This document shows positions 30,040-40,499 of a DNA stretch of 64,000 nucleotides, piece after piece. The stretch lies in assembly GCA_022678445.1 (NCBI GenBank), contig JALBWU010000006.1, positions 1 to 64,000 on the forward strand. Reading direction: 5' to 3'. This DNA comes from Candidatus Aramenus sp. CH1. Lineage in GTDB: Archaea > Thermoproteota > Thermoprotei_A > Sulfolobales > Sulfolobaceae. Both the position numbers and the translations under genes were made by a program. The stretch's first letter is position 1. Each line of letters starts with the position of its first letter. Under the pieces are notes generated by a model, which was given only the letters and a program-made list of their open reading frames with translations, searched no databases and had not been told where the DNA came from.

Positions 30040-30435
30040 ATGTCAGAACAAGCCTCGTTCCAAACTCCTTTCTACACAGAAGATAGAATAATAGGGAAGC
30101 ATGTTTTTGGGAACCTATATGGCATAGATCCCTCGATACTGAACGACAAGGAATATCTAATGGAACTTGTTCTAGAGGCAGTTAAGATAGCTAAGATGAA
30201 CCTCGTGGAAGTTAAGGCGTGGAGTTTCGGAGGCAAGAAGGGCGGAGTATCTGTTATAGCGCTCGTGGAAGAGAGCCACATAGCTCTCCATACATGGAAC
30301 GAGTACAACTACGCTACGCTTGACGTATACACGTGCGGGGAGAACAGTGACCCTCAGGCGGCGTTCAAGTTCATAGTGGACAATCTAAAACCGAGGAAAT
30401 ACCAAGTGTTCTACGCTGATAGGAGTTCAGAGTGA
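30040..30435 (+). CDS. S-adenosylmethionine/arginine decarboxylase proenzyme (SpeD family)
   Basis: This small pyruvoyl-dependent decarboxylase (131 residues) has the self-cleavage motif [10 protein letters not shown], where the serine becomes the pyruvoyl group, and the downstream [10 protein letters not shown] block with the catalytic Cys. In Crenarchaeota one paralog of this family is an arginine decarboxylase and the other decarboxylates SAM. As I recall it, the S. solfataricus arginine decarboxylase gene sits beside HMG-CoA synthase, as here, so arginine decarboxylase is likely but not proven. Spermidine synthase is at 49.5 kb. The start at 30040 is set by the TATA box; an ATG at 30001 is in frame but upstream of the expected transcript. 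Confidence 0.82.
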   Translation: MSEQASFQTPFYTEDRIIGKHVFGNLYGIDPSILNDKEYLMELVLEAVKIAKMNLVEVKAWSFGGKKGGVSVIALVEESHIALHTWNEYNYATLDVYTCGENSDPQAAFKFIVDNLKPRKYQVFYADRSSE

Positions 30436-30454
30436 GCTGGGCTCTCTCACAAGT

Positions 30455-30490
30455 CGAGTTTTTTGGACTCATCATCGAGTTTTTTAATTT
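30455..30490 (+). terminator. Double T-run terminator after the SpeD-family gene
   Basis: CGAGTTTTTT occurs twice, at 30455-30464 and 30476-30485, 21 bp apart. Poly-T tracts like these end archaeal transcripts without a hairpin. Confidence 0.5.
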
Positions 30491-30512
30491 GCCAGTGTTT
30501 TTATTTTTATCG

Positions 30513-30557
30513 ACAACTGTCTATAGGGGTATAGACAATTGTAGAAAAGTTTTAAAA
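30513..30557 (+). promoter_or_regulatory. Inverted repeat and TATA box before the mevalonate genes
   Basis: ACAACTGTCTATA (30513-30525) and TATAGACAATTGT (30530-30542) are inverted with one mismatch around a GGGG loop. A TATA-like TTTTAAAA at 30550-30557 follows, 27 bp before the HMG-CoA synthase ATG. The repeat is centred near -52, where archaeal activators often bind. It could also be a repressor operator. Confidence 0.6.
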
Positions 30558-30579
30558 AACGGCTTCCAGCATAGAAAAG

Positions 30580-31626
30580 ATGGCTAGCGGAATAGTAGGT
30601 TGGGGAAGTTACGTTCCTAAATTCAGAGTAAGAGTCGACGAAATAGCCTCAACTTGGGGAAAAGAGCGCGAAGTTGTTAAGACATTGGGGTTTTCCGAAA
30701 AGTCCGTCCCGGGCCCAGATGAGGACTCAACTACGATGGCATTTGAGTCCTCAATTAACGCTATTAACAGGGCTAGGGTAAACCCGGAGGAAATAGGAGT
30801 AGTACTTTTCGGCTCAGAGTCAAAGGTTTATGCGGTCAAGCCGACTTCCTCTTTCTTAGTGGACGCGCTTGGCATCTCTAATTTCTCCCTCTCAGCAGAC
30901 TTGGAGTTTGCGTGCAGGGCTGCCTCAGCTGGGCTAAAGATGGCACTCTCGATGGTAGAGGCAGGGCAAGTCAAATACGCTCTAGTTGTGGGCTCTGATA
31001 CTGCTCAGTCTAACCCTGGTGACGTTTTGGAGTTGGGATCTGGGGCGGCAGCAGTGTCCTTCGTTGTCGGAAGGGCAAACGAGTCCGTCGCTATAGCTGA
31101 GGCGGTAGCCTCGTATACCTCTGACACGCCGGACTTTTGGAGGAGGGATGGAATGCCATATCCTCTCCACGGGGAGGCATTCACTGGGGAGCCTGCATAC
31201 TTTGCCCACATAATCAACGCCGTCAACAAGCTCTTGGAGGAGTCTGGACTAAAGCTGTCTGACTTCGACTACTTCGTTTTCCACCAGCCAAACGGCAAGT
31301 TCCCACTTCAAGTTGCCAAAAAGCTGGGCGTACCGGCTGAGAAGGTAAAACAGGGACTCGTCTCCCCGTATATAGGAAACCCTTACAACGCGTCTGCACT
31401 TCTTGGCTTTGCCAAGGTACTTGACATGGCCAAGCCCGGACAAAGGATACTGGTAGCTCCCTTCGGTAGCGGGGCTGGAGCGGATGCCTATAGCTTCCTA
31501 GTGACCGATAAAGTATTCGAGAGGCAGAAGCTGAGCCCATCGGTAGAGTACTACATACAGAACAAGAAATTAGTAAGCTACTCCACTTACGCTAAGTACA
31601 CTAACAAGTACAAGGTGTACGAATGA
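30580..31626 (+). CDS. Hydroxymethylglutaryl-CoA synthase, archaeal type
   Basis: This 348-residue enzyme condenses acetyl-CoA with acetoacetyl-CoA to HMG-CoA for isoprenoid lipid synthesis. The nucleophile is C112 (LEFACRAAS), and the acid/base residues appear in HGEAF and FHQPNGKF. It is leaderless, with a TATA box 27 bp upstream. Its stop overlaps the start of the thiolase-like gene by 4 bp, in line with the archaeal thiolase-HMGS-DUF35 complex, in which intermediates pass directly between active sites. Confidence 0.94.
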   Translation: MASGIVGWGSYVPKFRVRVDEIASTWGKEREVVKTLGFSEKSVPGPDEDSTTMAFESSINAINRARVNPEEIGVVLFGSESKVYAVKPTSSFLVDALGISNFSLSADLEFACRAASAGLKMALSMVEAGQVKYALVVGSDTAQSNPGDVLELGSGAAAVSFVVGRANESVAIAEAVASYTSDTPDFWRRDGMPYPLHGEAFTGEPAYFAHIINAVNKLLEESGLKLSDFDYFVFHQPNGKFPLQVAKKLGVPAEKVKQGLVSPYIGNPYNASALLGFAKVLDMAKPGQRILVAPFGSGAGADAYSFLVTDKVFERQKLSPSVEYYIQNKKLVSYSTYAKYTNKYKVYE

Positions 31627-32711
31627 TGGAAGTAGTTGTTTCCTCGTATTCAATGATAAGGGTAGACAGGTATTACGAAGCCAGTTTGACTGAACTGGGA
31701 CTAGCAGCGGCGAAGAGCCTATTCGAGAACCTCAAGGAGAAAGTTGAACCAGACGTCGTGCTGATAGCCAACGGCTACTCTGAGAAGACCGCTAACCAGG
31801 TCCTATTGTCCTCAAAGATCACAAGAGCCCTTGGGTTCGGTTCCCCCTCGTTTAGAGTTGAAAGCGGAGACGCAAGTGGAGGAGCCTCTATCTACACTGC
31901 TTATAAAATGATCAAGAGCGGTAGCGTAAAGACCGCCCTAATTATTGGGGCAGAGAAGCTATCCGATTTTCCTAGCTCCTATCTTAACGAGATCCTCCTG
32001 CAGAACATGGAGGAGGAGTACGAGAGCAGGGTTGGAATACTCCCACAGTCCTATTCGGCACTCAGGATGAAAAGCTACATGAAAAAATACGGCGTCGATT
32101 ACGACTACTTCGTCAATTGGCCTTACCTTATGCACAAGTACGGTTCCGAAAACCCCTACGCTTACCTAAAGTTCCAGGTTGATAGAGACACTGCAAAGAA
32201 CTCCCAACTCGTCTCTGAGCCTTTGAGGCTCTTCGATACCGCAGCTAGGGCAGACGGGGTGGCAGCAGTCCTATTGGCGTCGGAGGAGGTAGCGAAGAAA
32301 ATAGGAGAAGGCGACGTAAAGGTTAAGGAAGTGTCCTCCTCTTCGGGTCACTTGGAGATGGACAGAATCCCAAGCCTAAGGGGAGCATTCGCCAAGATGG
32401 GCAAGCCCAAATTCGACTACCTAGAGATCCACGACTCTTATAGCATACAGGCTGCGCTAATACTTGAGGAGCTGGGGTTCACTAGGGGTAGGTCACTGGA
32501 GGAAGTAGAGGGAGTACCAGTTAACTTCAGCGGAGGGCTTAAGTCTAGGGGATACCCTGGCGGAGCTACGGGAATATACCAGCTAATAGAGGCCGCAATG
32601 CAACTTTCCGGTGACTTTCCAGGGAGGAGGGTCCAAGGAGCAGAGAAGGCACTAGTGGTCTCCACTGACGACTTGGGTTACAGTTCCTTCTTGGCATATC
32701 TCTCCAGGTGA
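31623..32711 (+). CDS. Thiolase-like protein without catalytic Cys and His
   Basis: The 362-residue protein has the thiolase fold and sits where the acetoacetyl-CoA thiolase partner of HMG-CoA synthase is expected. The nucleophile position, CASGG in thiolases, reads DASGG (D83), and the GHPxGATG motif reads GYPGGATG (Y311). The first histidine block EIHD (H270) is retained. The protein has no cysteine at all. It may be a structural partner that keeps the HMGS-DUF35 complex together while another thiolase does the chemistry. Confidence 0.75.
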   Translation: MMEVVVSSYSMIRVDRYYEASLTELGLAAAKSLFENLKEKVEPDVVLIANGYSEKTANQVLLSSKITRALGFGSPSFRVESGDASGGASIYTAYKMIKSGSVKTALIIGAEKLSDFPSSYLNEILLQNMEEEYESRVGILPQSYSALRMKSYMKKYGVDYDYFVNWPYLMHKYGSENPYAYLKFQVDRDTAKNSQLVSEPLRLFDTAARADGVAAVLLASEEVAKKIGEGDVKVKEVSSSSGHLEMDRIPSLRGAFAKMGKPKFDYLEIHDSYSIQAALILEELGFTRGRSLEEVEGVPVNFSGGLKSRGYPGGATGIYQLIEAAMQLSGDFPGRRVQGAEKALVVSTDDLGYSSFLAYLSR

Positions 32712-32717
32712 GAAAGG

Positions 32718-33128
32718 ATGAAGATCTTCCCACCCCAAGTATGGAGAAACAAGGAAACAATGTACAGGCTAATTGCCACCAAGTGCACCTCATGTGGTAA
32801 CGTAATGTTCCCAGCCAGAAATGTGTGCAACAAGTGCGGCTCTACTAAGGTCACAAAGGTTAAGCTGTCAGGTAAGGGAACATTGGTTAGTTACACCGTG
32901 AACTACCAGTCCATTCCTGGAATGGAAAAGGTGCAGCCAAGCTATATTGGGCTGATAAAGCTCGACGAGGGAATTGAGATCGTGGCACCGCTAACGGACG
33001 TAGACGAAAACTTAAGAGACGGAGCTAGAGTTGAGGCCACCATAAGGAGGATTAGAGCAGACTCCACTAATGGTTTAATAGAGTATGGCGTCAAGTTTAG
33101 GTTGGTGGAGAATGAGCCAAATAGATGA
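32718..33128 (+). CDS. DUF35 OB-fold zinc-ribbon protein
   Basis: The protein (136 residues) has a rubredoxin-like zinc ribbon (CTSCG and CNKCG, about residues 23-41) and an OB fold. In methanogens the DUF35 protein binds CoA and bridges thiolase and HMG-CoA synthase into one complex; the gene order here is the same. Its end overlaps the HMG-CoA reductase start by 17 bp. Confidence 0.88.
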   Translation: MKIFPPQVWRNKETMYRLIATKCTSCGNVMFPARNVCNKCGSTKVTKVKLSGKGTLVSYTVNYQSIPGMEKVQPSYIGLIKLDEGIEIVAPLTDVDENLRDGARVEATIRRIRADSTNGLIEYGVKFRLVENEPNR

Positions 33129-34345
33129 AATCGTGGAAAAGGTCGTTAAGGGAGAAATTTCCCTACACGAAGTTGACAATTACCTCGAAGCAAACGCCGC
33201 CATGGTAGCCAGAAGGTTAGCCCTAGAGAGGATGACGGGAGCGAAGCTACCGTCAATTGGCTCCACGATCATAGACTACGCTGAAGTGAAGGGGAGAAAC
33301 GCCGAAAACGTGATAGGTGGAGTCCAGGTACCCCTTGGAGTCGCTGGCCCGGTCAAGATAAACGGGGACTACGCTAAGGGAGAATTTTTTCGTCCCATTA
33401 GCTACTACTGAAGGAGCTCTAATAGCCAGCGTAAACAGGGGTATGAAGACCCTCAGAGAGGCAGGAGATGTAACTACCAAAATCTTCTTCGACGGAATGG
33501 CTAGGGCCCCAGTGTTCAAGTTCAAGTCCATTAGAGACGCCCACGACTTCGTGAAGTGGGTCTACTCGTCCATGGAAAAGATAAGGGAAGTAGCGGAGAG
33601 CACAACGTCCCACGGTAAGCTAAAGGACGTCCAAATATTTTCCCTTGCCAACAGCGTGTGGTTAAGGCTAGTGTTTGAGACCGGGGACGCCATGGGGATG
33701 AACATGGCCACCTTAGCTTCAGAGGAAGTGTGCAGGTACATTGAGGAGAACTTCAGAGGCGCAAAATGCGTCGCAGTAAGCGGAAATATGTGCAGCGACA
33801 AGAAGCAGTCCATGGTAAACAGCGTTTTTGGGAGAGGAAAAACGGTGTCAGCGGAGATAACAATACCCAAGGAGGTAGTGGAGAAAGACCTTCACACTAC
33901 CGCGGAACTGATCCACGAGGTCAACTTGAGGAAGAACTGGCTGGGGAGCGCAAGGGCTGGAAACGTATTCCAGTTTAACGCTCACTTCGCCAACATAATA
34001 GCTGCAATCTTCCTTGCTACAGGGCAGGACATGGCACAAGTTGTGGAAAGTAGCTCTGGCTACACGTGGACTGAGGTAAGAGACGGAGACCTCTACGTGT
34101 CTGTGACGTTGACGTCGCTCGAAATAGGCACAGTGGGGGGTGGGACTAGGCTACCGACCCAAAGAGAGGCCTTGAGCATCATGGGCGTTGAGGGGAGCGG
34201 TAATCCTCCAGGGGCTAACGCCAAAAAGTTCGCTGAAATCATAGCTGCAGCCGTATTAGCAGGGGAGTTGAACTTGCTTGCCGCTCTGGCAAATAAGGAA
34301 CTGGGGAGAGCCCACAAGAGACTAGGCAGAAACATAAAAGCTTAA
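33112..34345 (+). pseudogene. HMG-CoA reductase, broken by one extra T (probably a sequence error)
   Basis: This enzyme reduces HMG-CoA to mevalonate and is essential for archaeal lipids. The reading frame opens at the ATG at 33112 ([14 protein letters not shown]) and runs to GDYAKGEF, then hits a T6 run at 33385-33390. With five Ts the frame continues as [18 protein letters not shown] and into the intact remainder from 33391 on (GNMCSDKK, the NAD(P) block, GGGTRLPTQ, and the end at 34345). As printed, the frame stops at TGA soon after. All class I catalytic residues are otherwise present, so I read this as one gene with an indel. Confidence 0.85.
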
Positions 34346-34369
34346 TTTGTTTCTTTCCTCTTTTTCCCC

Positions 34370-35656
34370 ATGGATGTTCCTAAGGAACTAGAAAAGGTAA
34401 TTGAAATAACGAGGGAACAGAACAAGTGGAGGAGGACTGAAACAATAAACCTTATCGCTTCTGAGAACGTCATGAGCCCACTGGCTGAGGCCGTCTACAT
34501 GAGCGACTTCATGTCAAGGTACGCTGAGGGAAAGCCGTACAAGAGGTATTACCAAGGGACTAAGTACGTTGACGAAATAGAGACGATGACCATGGACCTA
34601 ATAAACGAGATTACCCCCAGTAAGTACTCCGACTTAAGAGCAACAAGTGGGACAATTGCCAACGCAGCTGTCTTCAGGGTTCTGGCGAATCCAGGGGATA
34701 AGGCCCTAATAACCAGGGTGCAGGCCGGGGCTCATGTTAGCCACACTAAGTATGGAACTCTTGGCGCCTTGGGAATAGAGCACATAGAAATGCCCTTTGA
34801 CGTTGACAAGATGAACGTAGACGTAGACAAGGCAGTGAAGATGATCGAAGAAATAAAGCCCAAGTTTGTAGTCCTTGGAGCTAGCCTCTTCCTCTTCCCA
34901 CACCCTACCAAGGAACTAGCTGACGCGACCCATTCCGTCAACGCAAAGCTAGTGTACGACACTGCCCACGTTTATGGGTTAGTGGTTGGAAAGGTATGGC
35001 CAAACCCCCTGGAAGATGGAGCCGACGTCGTGACAGCGTCGACTCACAAGACCTTCCCAGGGCCCCAGGGAGGACTGTTGGTTACCAACGACGAGGAGTT
35101 GTATAAACAAGTATCTAGGACGATCTTCCCGTGGTTTGTAAGCAACCACCACCTACACAGGCTCCCGGCAACAGCCGTTACTGCGATAGAAATGAAGTAC
35201 TTTGGGAAGGACTACGCAAGCCAAATAGTCAAGAACGCTAAGGCCTTGGCGACGGCCCTAGTGGAGAGGGGGTTCAAGGTGATCGCTGAACATCTGGGCT
35301 TCACTAAGAGCCACCAGATAGCAGTAGACGTGAAGAACTTCGGTGGAGGAGCTAAAGTAGCAAAGATGCTTGAAAACGTCAACATAATCGTTAACAAGAA
35401 CCTCCTTCCCTATGACCCTCCCGAAGCTGTAAACGACCCAAGCGGTATAAGGATAGGAGTCCAGGAGATGACAAGGTACGGAATGAAGGAAGGGGAAATG
35501 GAGGAGATAGCTGAGCTCATGAAACAGACAGTAGAAGGAAAGAACCCCGAGGAAATAAAGAGAAAGGTCTTGGAGCTTAGGAGCAAGTTCCTTGACGTGA
35601 AATACGCCTTCAACGTCGACCTGAAGTCCTCAAAGACTATACCATTGATCATCTGA
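34370..35656 (+). CDS. glyA: Serine hydroxymethyltransferase
   Basis: This 428-residue PLP enzyme interconverts serine and glycine, passing the one-carbon unit to a pterin. The PLP lysine is in [12 protein letters not shown], and the active-site blocks LIASENVMS and YDTAHVYGL are clear. Archaeal SHMTs of this group use sulfopterin or methanopterin, which fits the beta-RFAP synthase gene at 5.1 kb. The gene stands alone after the mevalonate cluster and overlaps the convergent UspA gene by 8 bp. Confidence 0.94.
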   Translation: MDVPKELEKVIEITREQNKWRRTETINLIASENVMSPLAEAVYMSDFMSRYAEGKPYKRYYQGTKYVDEIETMTMDLINEITPSKYSDLRATSGTIANAAVFRVLANPGDKALITRVQAGAHVSHTKYGTLGALGIEHIEMPFDVDKMNVDVDKAVKMIEEIKPKFVVLGASLFLFPHPTKELADATHSVNAKLVYDTAHVYGLVVGKVWPNPLEDGADVVTASTHKTFPGPQGGLLVTNDEELYKQVSRTIFPWFVSNHHLHRLPATAVTAIEMKYFGKDYASQIVKNAKALATALVERGFKVIAEHLGFTKSHQIAVDVKNFGGGAKVAKMLENVNIIVNKNLLPYDPPEAVNDPSGIRIGVQEMTRYGMKEGEMEEIAELMKQTVEGKNPEEIKRKVLELRSKFLDVKYAFNVDLKSSKTIPLII

Positions 35657-36059
35657 CAGTTATGACTGTGATGGGGGCATTAACTACTATTGACAACGCC
35701 GTAGAGCCTATGTTAATGTCGCTGTTTACTGATGTACCCCTGGCCCCCAGTATTACGGCATCGTATGTGTCCTCAGAAATTGCCTTCAGTATCTCGTTAG
35801 CTACGCTGGAATCCTTTCCCGCGTTAACCACCTTGAGCTCGTACTCTATCTTATTGCCAATCCTTTCCTCCACCTTTTTCTTTATGACCTCAGCGTCGTC
35901 GCAGTTATGGCACACATAGATCACCGTAACCTTAGAGCCGTATCTCAAGCTGAAGTCCTCAGCTAGGTCCAGCGCCCTCATGCTGTTCTCTGATCCGTCG
36001 ATAGGCACTAGCACTCTCCTAAACCATAAGCTTACCTTGTAGGTAGGCTCGTAGGTCAT
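35649..36059 (-). CDS. Universal stress protein (UspA family)
   Basis: The 136-residue protein has the Usp fold: [19 protein letters not shown] at the N-terminus and [20 protein letters not shown] with the GxRGT-type ATP-binding loop near the C-terminus. It shares a 4-bp overlap with the upstream GAPDH gene, so it is probably made with the glycolytic pair. Its function is unknown beyond the family. Confidence 0.85.
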   Translation of the reverse strand: MTYEPTYKVSLWFRRVLVPIDGSENSMRALDLAEDFSLRYGSKVTVIYVCHNCDDAEVIKKKVEERIGNKIEYELKVVNAGKDSSVANEILKAISEDTYDAVILGARGTSVNSDINIGSTALSIVVNAPITVITVR

Positions 36060-37075
36060 ATTAGGTATCCCCCAATTATTCCGAGGGTCTTATTAGTGGT
36101 ACTAATGGACTCCCCCGCCGGTATGCCGTGTATTGCCCTTATCGCGTCAACGTTCTCTGGGACTACTATGGATTCCTGGTGTACGGCATAAGTTAAGATT
36201 AGTTCGTTTCCGTTGACGTAGACGGAGTCCTCAAACACAACTACCTCCTTTATGTCGTTCCTTGCCCTACCTAAGTCCCTTGCAACCTCTATTACCTCGG
36301 CAGTGGAGGAAACCTTCGACTTAGGACTAACCATCACTATCCTTGGAGTGTTGAGCAACACGTTGATGACGTCTTCCTTGCTTACCTTTTCCTTAAAGGT
36401 AACGTTCAAGGAGTGGACGTGCATTAGCGTTGTGGGGGCTATCACAGCGGTGGTAATTATGTTGAGGTCCTTCAGCACGGTGTTCACGTCCTTTGCGTGA
36501 TGACTTGGTACAGAAGCTGGATCTAACACTAGGGAGTTTATGGGACCCCTCTTGATCTCTTTAGGGTCCGCTGCCCTCCTAATTATAGTAGCCCTTACCT
36601 TCTCTACCTTTCCAACCTTGGAGAGGGTGCAGATGGTCCTCAGTAACGCGGTGGTGTTACACGAAACTACCCTAATGTACTTCCTCCCTATGCCCTCGTC
36701 GTAGTTGCATAGCGAGGAGAAGGATACCTCTGCTACGTTTGGCTTCTCTCCCCCTTGGAATATGGCTCTTTTACCTTGAGATTCGTAAAGTGGTTTGTAT
36801 TCTGCGCCCACGCCGTTAGGGGTGGCGTCAACTACGACGTCCGCAAGCTTCACCATGTCTTGTATGGTGCCCTCCACTCTGATCCCCGACTCCTCGAACT
36901 TCTTCAGTGAATCCTCTGGGGCGAAAATCCTAATCCCCTTCCTTTGCGCAATTATTGCTTCTGCGTTTGGGCTAGTCTTCCCTACCCCTATAAGTTGCAT
37001 GTCTGGCTGTAGCATTACTGCTTCTGCTACCCTCTTACCTATCGTCCCGTAACCGTTTACGGCTACCCTTATCAT
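36056..37075 (-). CDS. gap: Glyceraldehyde-3-phosphate dehydrogenase, archaeal type II
   Basis: This 339-residue phosphorylating enzyme has the Rossmann NYGTIG-type start (VAVNGYGTIGKRVAEAV) and the active-site cysteine in VVSCNTTALLR (about residue 140). The archaeal type is dual-cofactor and works mainly in gluconeogenesis in Sulfolobales, where a non-phosphorylating enzyme handles catabolism. It is 11 bp downstream of pgk. Confidence 0.94.
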   Translation of the reverse strand: MIRVAVNGYGTIGKRVAEAVMLQPDMQLIGVGKTSPNAEAIIAQRKGIRIFAPEDSLKKFEESGIRVEGTIQDMVKLADVVVDATPNGVGAEYKPLYESQGKRAIFQGGEKPNVAEVSFSSLCNYDEGIGRKYIRVVSCNTTALLRTICTLSKVGKVEKVRATIIRRAADPKEIKRGPINSLVLDPASVPSHHAKDVNTVLKDLNIITTAVIAPTTLMHVHSLNVTFKEKVSKEDVINVLLNTPRIVMVSPKSKVSSTAEVIEVARDLGRARNDIKEVVVFEDSVYVNGNELILTYAVHQESIVVPENVDAIRAIHGIPAGESISTTNKTLGIIGGYLI

Positions 37076-37086
37076 ACTTTCATCCC

Positions 37087-38310
37087 CTAACTTGAAATTG
37101 AGAGAGCCTCTAAGGCTGGTAGCTTTTCGCCGGCCAAGAATAAAAGCAGTGCTCCTCCCCCAGTAGAGACGTGTACTTTGGAGGAGTTTACGTTAGCGTT
37201 GCCCAACACGCTTATCATGTGGCCTCCACCTATGATCAAGTACCCTGGGCTCTCAAGGGCGTCCTCGAGCAACTTCTTACTCCCCTCACTGAACCTCTCA
37301 TCCTCTATCACACCCATTGGCCCCCTCATTACTATGACCTTAGCCTCCTTAATGAAGGAGGAATATATCCCTACCGTTGTGCTGCCTATGTCCTTTATAA
37401 CCCCAGTTATCCTGTTTACTGGCTCCTCCATCACGTTGCCGTCTTTCTCCACCTTGAAGTCCACTGGGATCTCTATCGGACCCCCTGCAAGGAGTATCTT
37501 CCTTGCCCTGGGGACTAGGGATAGGATGCCTAGCTTTTCTAGGACTTTCATGTTCTCCTTCCCTATGTCCAGGCCCTTAGCCACGGCGAAGAGCTCGGCT
37601 ATAAGCCCTCCAGTTAGGATCCTGTCGGCCATCCTCTTCTTCACCAAGTTCTCTATAATCCTCACGCTGTCCAAGACCTTCCCGCCTCCCAAGACGAAGA
37701 CCTTGGGGTAGTCCTCGGGGTTGAATATCTTAGCCAACGCAAATATCTCCCTTTCCATGAGTCTGCCCGCACTCGACTTGAGCACGACCGGAAAACCGAC
37801 TAGACTTGCTTGGCTTCTGTGGGCAGTGGCAAAGGCGTCGTTAACGTAACCGTCGAAAAGGGGAGAAAGCCTCCTAACCAAGTAGGACTTGGCGTGCTGT
37901 GCCGGGGAGGCTTCTATTAGCTCCTCTGATACGAACCTCACGTTGTCTAGAAGTATTACGTCGCCTTTGCCCATCTTTTTTATCCTCTCCCTAGCGTATG
38001 GCCCCATCACATCCTCCACGAACTCAACGTTGGTCTCTAGGTACTTGGAGAGCACCTCAGCGTGTTCCCTCAAAGAGACGAAATCGTCATCTCCTGGCCT
38101 CCCCTGATGGGAGATGAGGACTACAGAATTGCCTCGCTGGACGAGCTCCTTGATGGTGCTGTTGTACGCCCTAAGTCTGGAATCGTCGAGGAGCTTCCCC
38201 GTCTTAGGGTCTATTGGGGAGTTGACGTCTATTCTCACCAGTACTTTCTTGGCTGAAAAATCCACGTCGTCTAAGGTGGGAATTGCGAGGTCGTTTATTT
38301 TAATCACCAA
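37087..38310 (-). CDS. pgk: Phosphoglycerate kinase
   Basis: This 407-residue enzyme interconverts 1,3-bisphosphoglycerate and 3-phosphoglycerate. Family blocks are [40 protein letters not shown], and the C-terminal VSTGGGALL. Upstream, on the minus strand, AATATAG near 38325-38331 can act as the TATA box. The start is TTG or GTG (38310 or 38307); a GGTGAT overlaps it. With gap and usp it forms a gluconeogenesis unit. Confidence 0.94.
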   Translation of the reverse strand: MVIKINDLAIPTLDDVDFSAKKVLVRIDVNSPIDPKTGKLLDDSRLRAYNSTIKELVQRGNSVVLISHQGRPGDDDFVSLREHAEVLSKYLETNVEFVEDVMGPYARERIKKMGKGDVILLDNVRFVSEELIEASPAQHAKSYLVRRLSPLFDGYVNDAFATAHRSQASLVGFPVVLKSSAGRLMEREIFALAKIFNPEDYPKVFVLGGGKVLDSVRIIENLVKKRMADRILTGGLIAELFAVAKGLDIGKENMKVLEKLGILSLVPRARKILLAGGPIEIPVDFKVEKDGNVMEEPVNRITGVIKDIGSTTVGIYSSFIKEAKVIVMRGPMGVIEDERFSEGSKKLLEDALESPGYLIIGGGHMISVLGNANVNSSKVHVSTGGGALLLFLAGEKLPALEALSISS

Positions 38311-38340
38311 ATAAATCCCCGCTATATTTTAGCTAGATAT

Positions 38341-38922
38341 AGAATTTTAATATTACTGGGGGCTTTTTGTACGTGCACAGAAGTCTTTAAACCCGTGAGG
38401 AGAGAGAGGCATTCCGATAAATACGGGCGCTTCCAAATACGTAAAATAGGCCCTTAGTAGCTAAGACTCGAGATAAACGGACCTAAACTCCTTCCCTCTA
38501 CCATAATGAGTTTGCCTTTGAGATTTGTGCCTTGAAATCTCTGTGACTCGTGTATTACGCCGTTATAGCTCTCCTTATCCATAAAAACTCGCAAATAACT
38601 CGTTAAGTTTTGGCTTTATTTCCTATTATACTCATAGTTGGCTTTTATTTTCTTGATAGTGTAAGATTTGTTCGAGGAAACAATTAGCAACATTAACGAA
38701 TATAATAAGAGAAAGGCCTAAAGTACTCCTGAATTTACTACTTCAGTTATCTGTAGCCGTGTGTGGACAACAATTTGGTTGTTTTGGTATTTGGTTGTTT
38801 TGATATAAAGTTGAATTTTATGGAGATAAATAAAATTGTAGCTCACACATATAGTGCCATTACATAGGTATAAAAATATCAATTACGTTCAGCCTATCGA
38901 TGAATTAGATTTCACTAGATCT
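38341..38922. other. Gene-free AT-rich spacer before the TnpB relic
   Basis: About 580 bases with stops in all frames, clearly richer in A and T than the core genes. A short tandem motif, TTTGGTTGTTTTG, occurs twice near 38770-38800. No tRNA or ORF is seen. It looks like decayed accessory DNA at the edge of the IS-bounded region. Confidence 0.5.
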
Positions 38923-38968
38923 CTGACCTACTCCCCTCCCTGCGAGGGTTCTGCCTAGGTCTAAGGCG
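38923..38968 (-). repeat. Right end of TnpB element, copy 2
   Basis: This is the second copy of the element end, on the minus strand, reaching CTGACCTAC at 38923-38931 (the complement of GTAGGTCAG). The hairpin CCCT-GCG-AGGG at 38938-38948 is perfect. Sequence beyond it is unrelated to copies 1 and 3. Confidence 0.6.
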
Positions 38969-40233
38969 TTACTCCCCCTTAAGGGAGATACTCCGTGATG
39001 TGAAGAGAAAGGAAAGAGCCAAAGCGTTGACAATCTTCTTCACTCCTAGTTTCACGATGTTTAACGCTCCGCTAACGTCGCTGTGAAGTTTACGACACCC
39101 CTTGGGATTTCTGTCAACCTTAACGCCGTGATACGCGTAGAGCCGCGAAGTGTTATGCTCAATCACTAGGTACGTCTTTACGCCGTGCTCGTAAAACTTG
39201 TTCGCTAATGCGCCATCTTGCGAAAAGACCAAATTTGAAGTGAGCTTGTTACCATCCTAGAAATGAAGTAAGGATAGCCCAAGTAAACTGTGGAGACGCC
39301 GAGAGACCACAAAGAGTTAGCCAAGTGAGATGCTAAAGTTCTGTAAATGATGAAGCCTAGGTGAATCTTCGAGAAAAGCCTTTTCCTTTCCCTCAGTACT
39401 TCTTCCTTAGCGTTTAATTCATTAACCTTCTCAGCCTAGCTCTTCAGCTCGTCGAGTTCGCGATCCTCTCCTGAAAAGTAGAAGTTCGCTCTTAACTGCT
39501 GAACCCCTATAAAATAGAACAGTACGTTCTCAACAACGACAGTAGCCAACGCGTTTACGCCAAGGTCAATAGAGGCTACTCTGTCACCTTTAGGCTTCTC
39601 AACTGAATCTTTTCTCTTTCGCCGTGGACGACGAGAGAGTCCTTCATTGGCTTACCGCTCTTCTTTGCTACAGTCCTACCAACGTCAACGAAATGTGGGC
39701 GTAAAAGTTGTTATCTTCAACGTGAATCTCCAGCCTACCTTGTACTCCAAACCACCTTAACCTACCTTCAAAGGGCATCTTCATTTCCCAATCCTTCAGA
39801 GAGATGACGCGTTTTTCCTCGTCAACTTCGTAGCGATCTTGCCTAACTACTAGGATTAATTTCCTCTTACCGCCTTCCAATAGCTTGGCGATAAGACGTG
39901 ATTCACGAACGGTAGGTCTTTCTTTAGTAAGGAGAAGAAGGACGACCAAGTTGTTCTTCTGTAAAACTGCTTGAGCGTTAACTCCTAGAACCTTCTTGTA
40001 CTTCTCCCACGCGTCATTGAGGTCCACTTTCTTTTCTTGATTGTTGTCTATCGTAGTTAATCTCGTTCCACAGCTTTGCTGTTGCGTCTGCCAACTTCCT
40101 CAATTTCCTCTGTTTACCCACTAGGGAAGAGCCTCACAACTGCGGTTTTGACGCTTCCGGCATTGCGGGAGTAATCTGGCTCCTCATCTTTAGTTCACCA
40201 AAGAAAGTTCCATAAAAGGAAATCGTTTTCATG
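38969..40233 (-). pseudogene. TnpB pseudogene, near full length, several frameshifts and stops
   Basis: Reading on the minus strand from the ATG at 40233 (MKTISFYGTFFGEL) I find TnpB pieces in different frames: KQRKLRKLADATAKLWNEINYD; then, at 39668-40027, KYKKVLGVNAQAVLQ and GKRKLILVVRQDRYEVDEE; then the RuvC-I block VASIDLGVNALATVVV near 39550-39580; and the C-terminus at 38969-39232 (SQDGALANKFYEHG, SDVSGALNIVKLG). Stop codons and small indels separate them, so no active nuclease is made. The C-terminal SDVSGALNI block is where the last RuvC aspartate normally lies. Confidence 0.8.
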
Positions 40234-40460
40234 TTAAAACCTTAACCCGCCAAGCGAGGTTTGTCTTATTACTTATCAGACCCAGTATTAATTAGATAGG
40301 AAATCAAGTTCAATATTATATAAAAATTTTTCTCTGTTTTCTTTTAAATTTAACGCATTGTTATATTAAAAATAGATCATACTTTAAACATGAATCCTTT
40401 TATTTCGTGAATAAAGAGATCCGTGTATCATAAAAACTTTTTAAGGAAAAAAAGGTTGAC

Positions 40461-40470
40461 TATATAAATA
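40461..40470 (+). promoter_or_regulatory. TATA box for the secreted-protein pair
   Basis: TATATAAATA predicts transcription from about 40490. This puts the ATG at 40479 before the start of the transcript and favours the in-frame ATG at 40500 as a leaderless start. Confidence 0.6.
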
Positions 40471-40499
40471 AAAATGAAATGAAGTATCTCCACAAAGTT

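Noticed and set aside
30425-30478. An antisense C/D box sRNA (ATGATGA on the minus strand near 30470, CTGA near 30428)
   Set aside because: The spacing between box C and the candidate box D is about 38 nt without convincing D' and C' boxes, so the pattern is probably chance.
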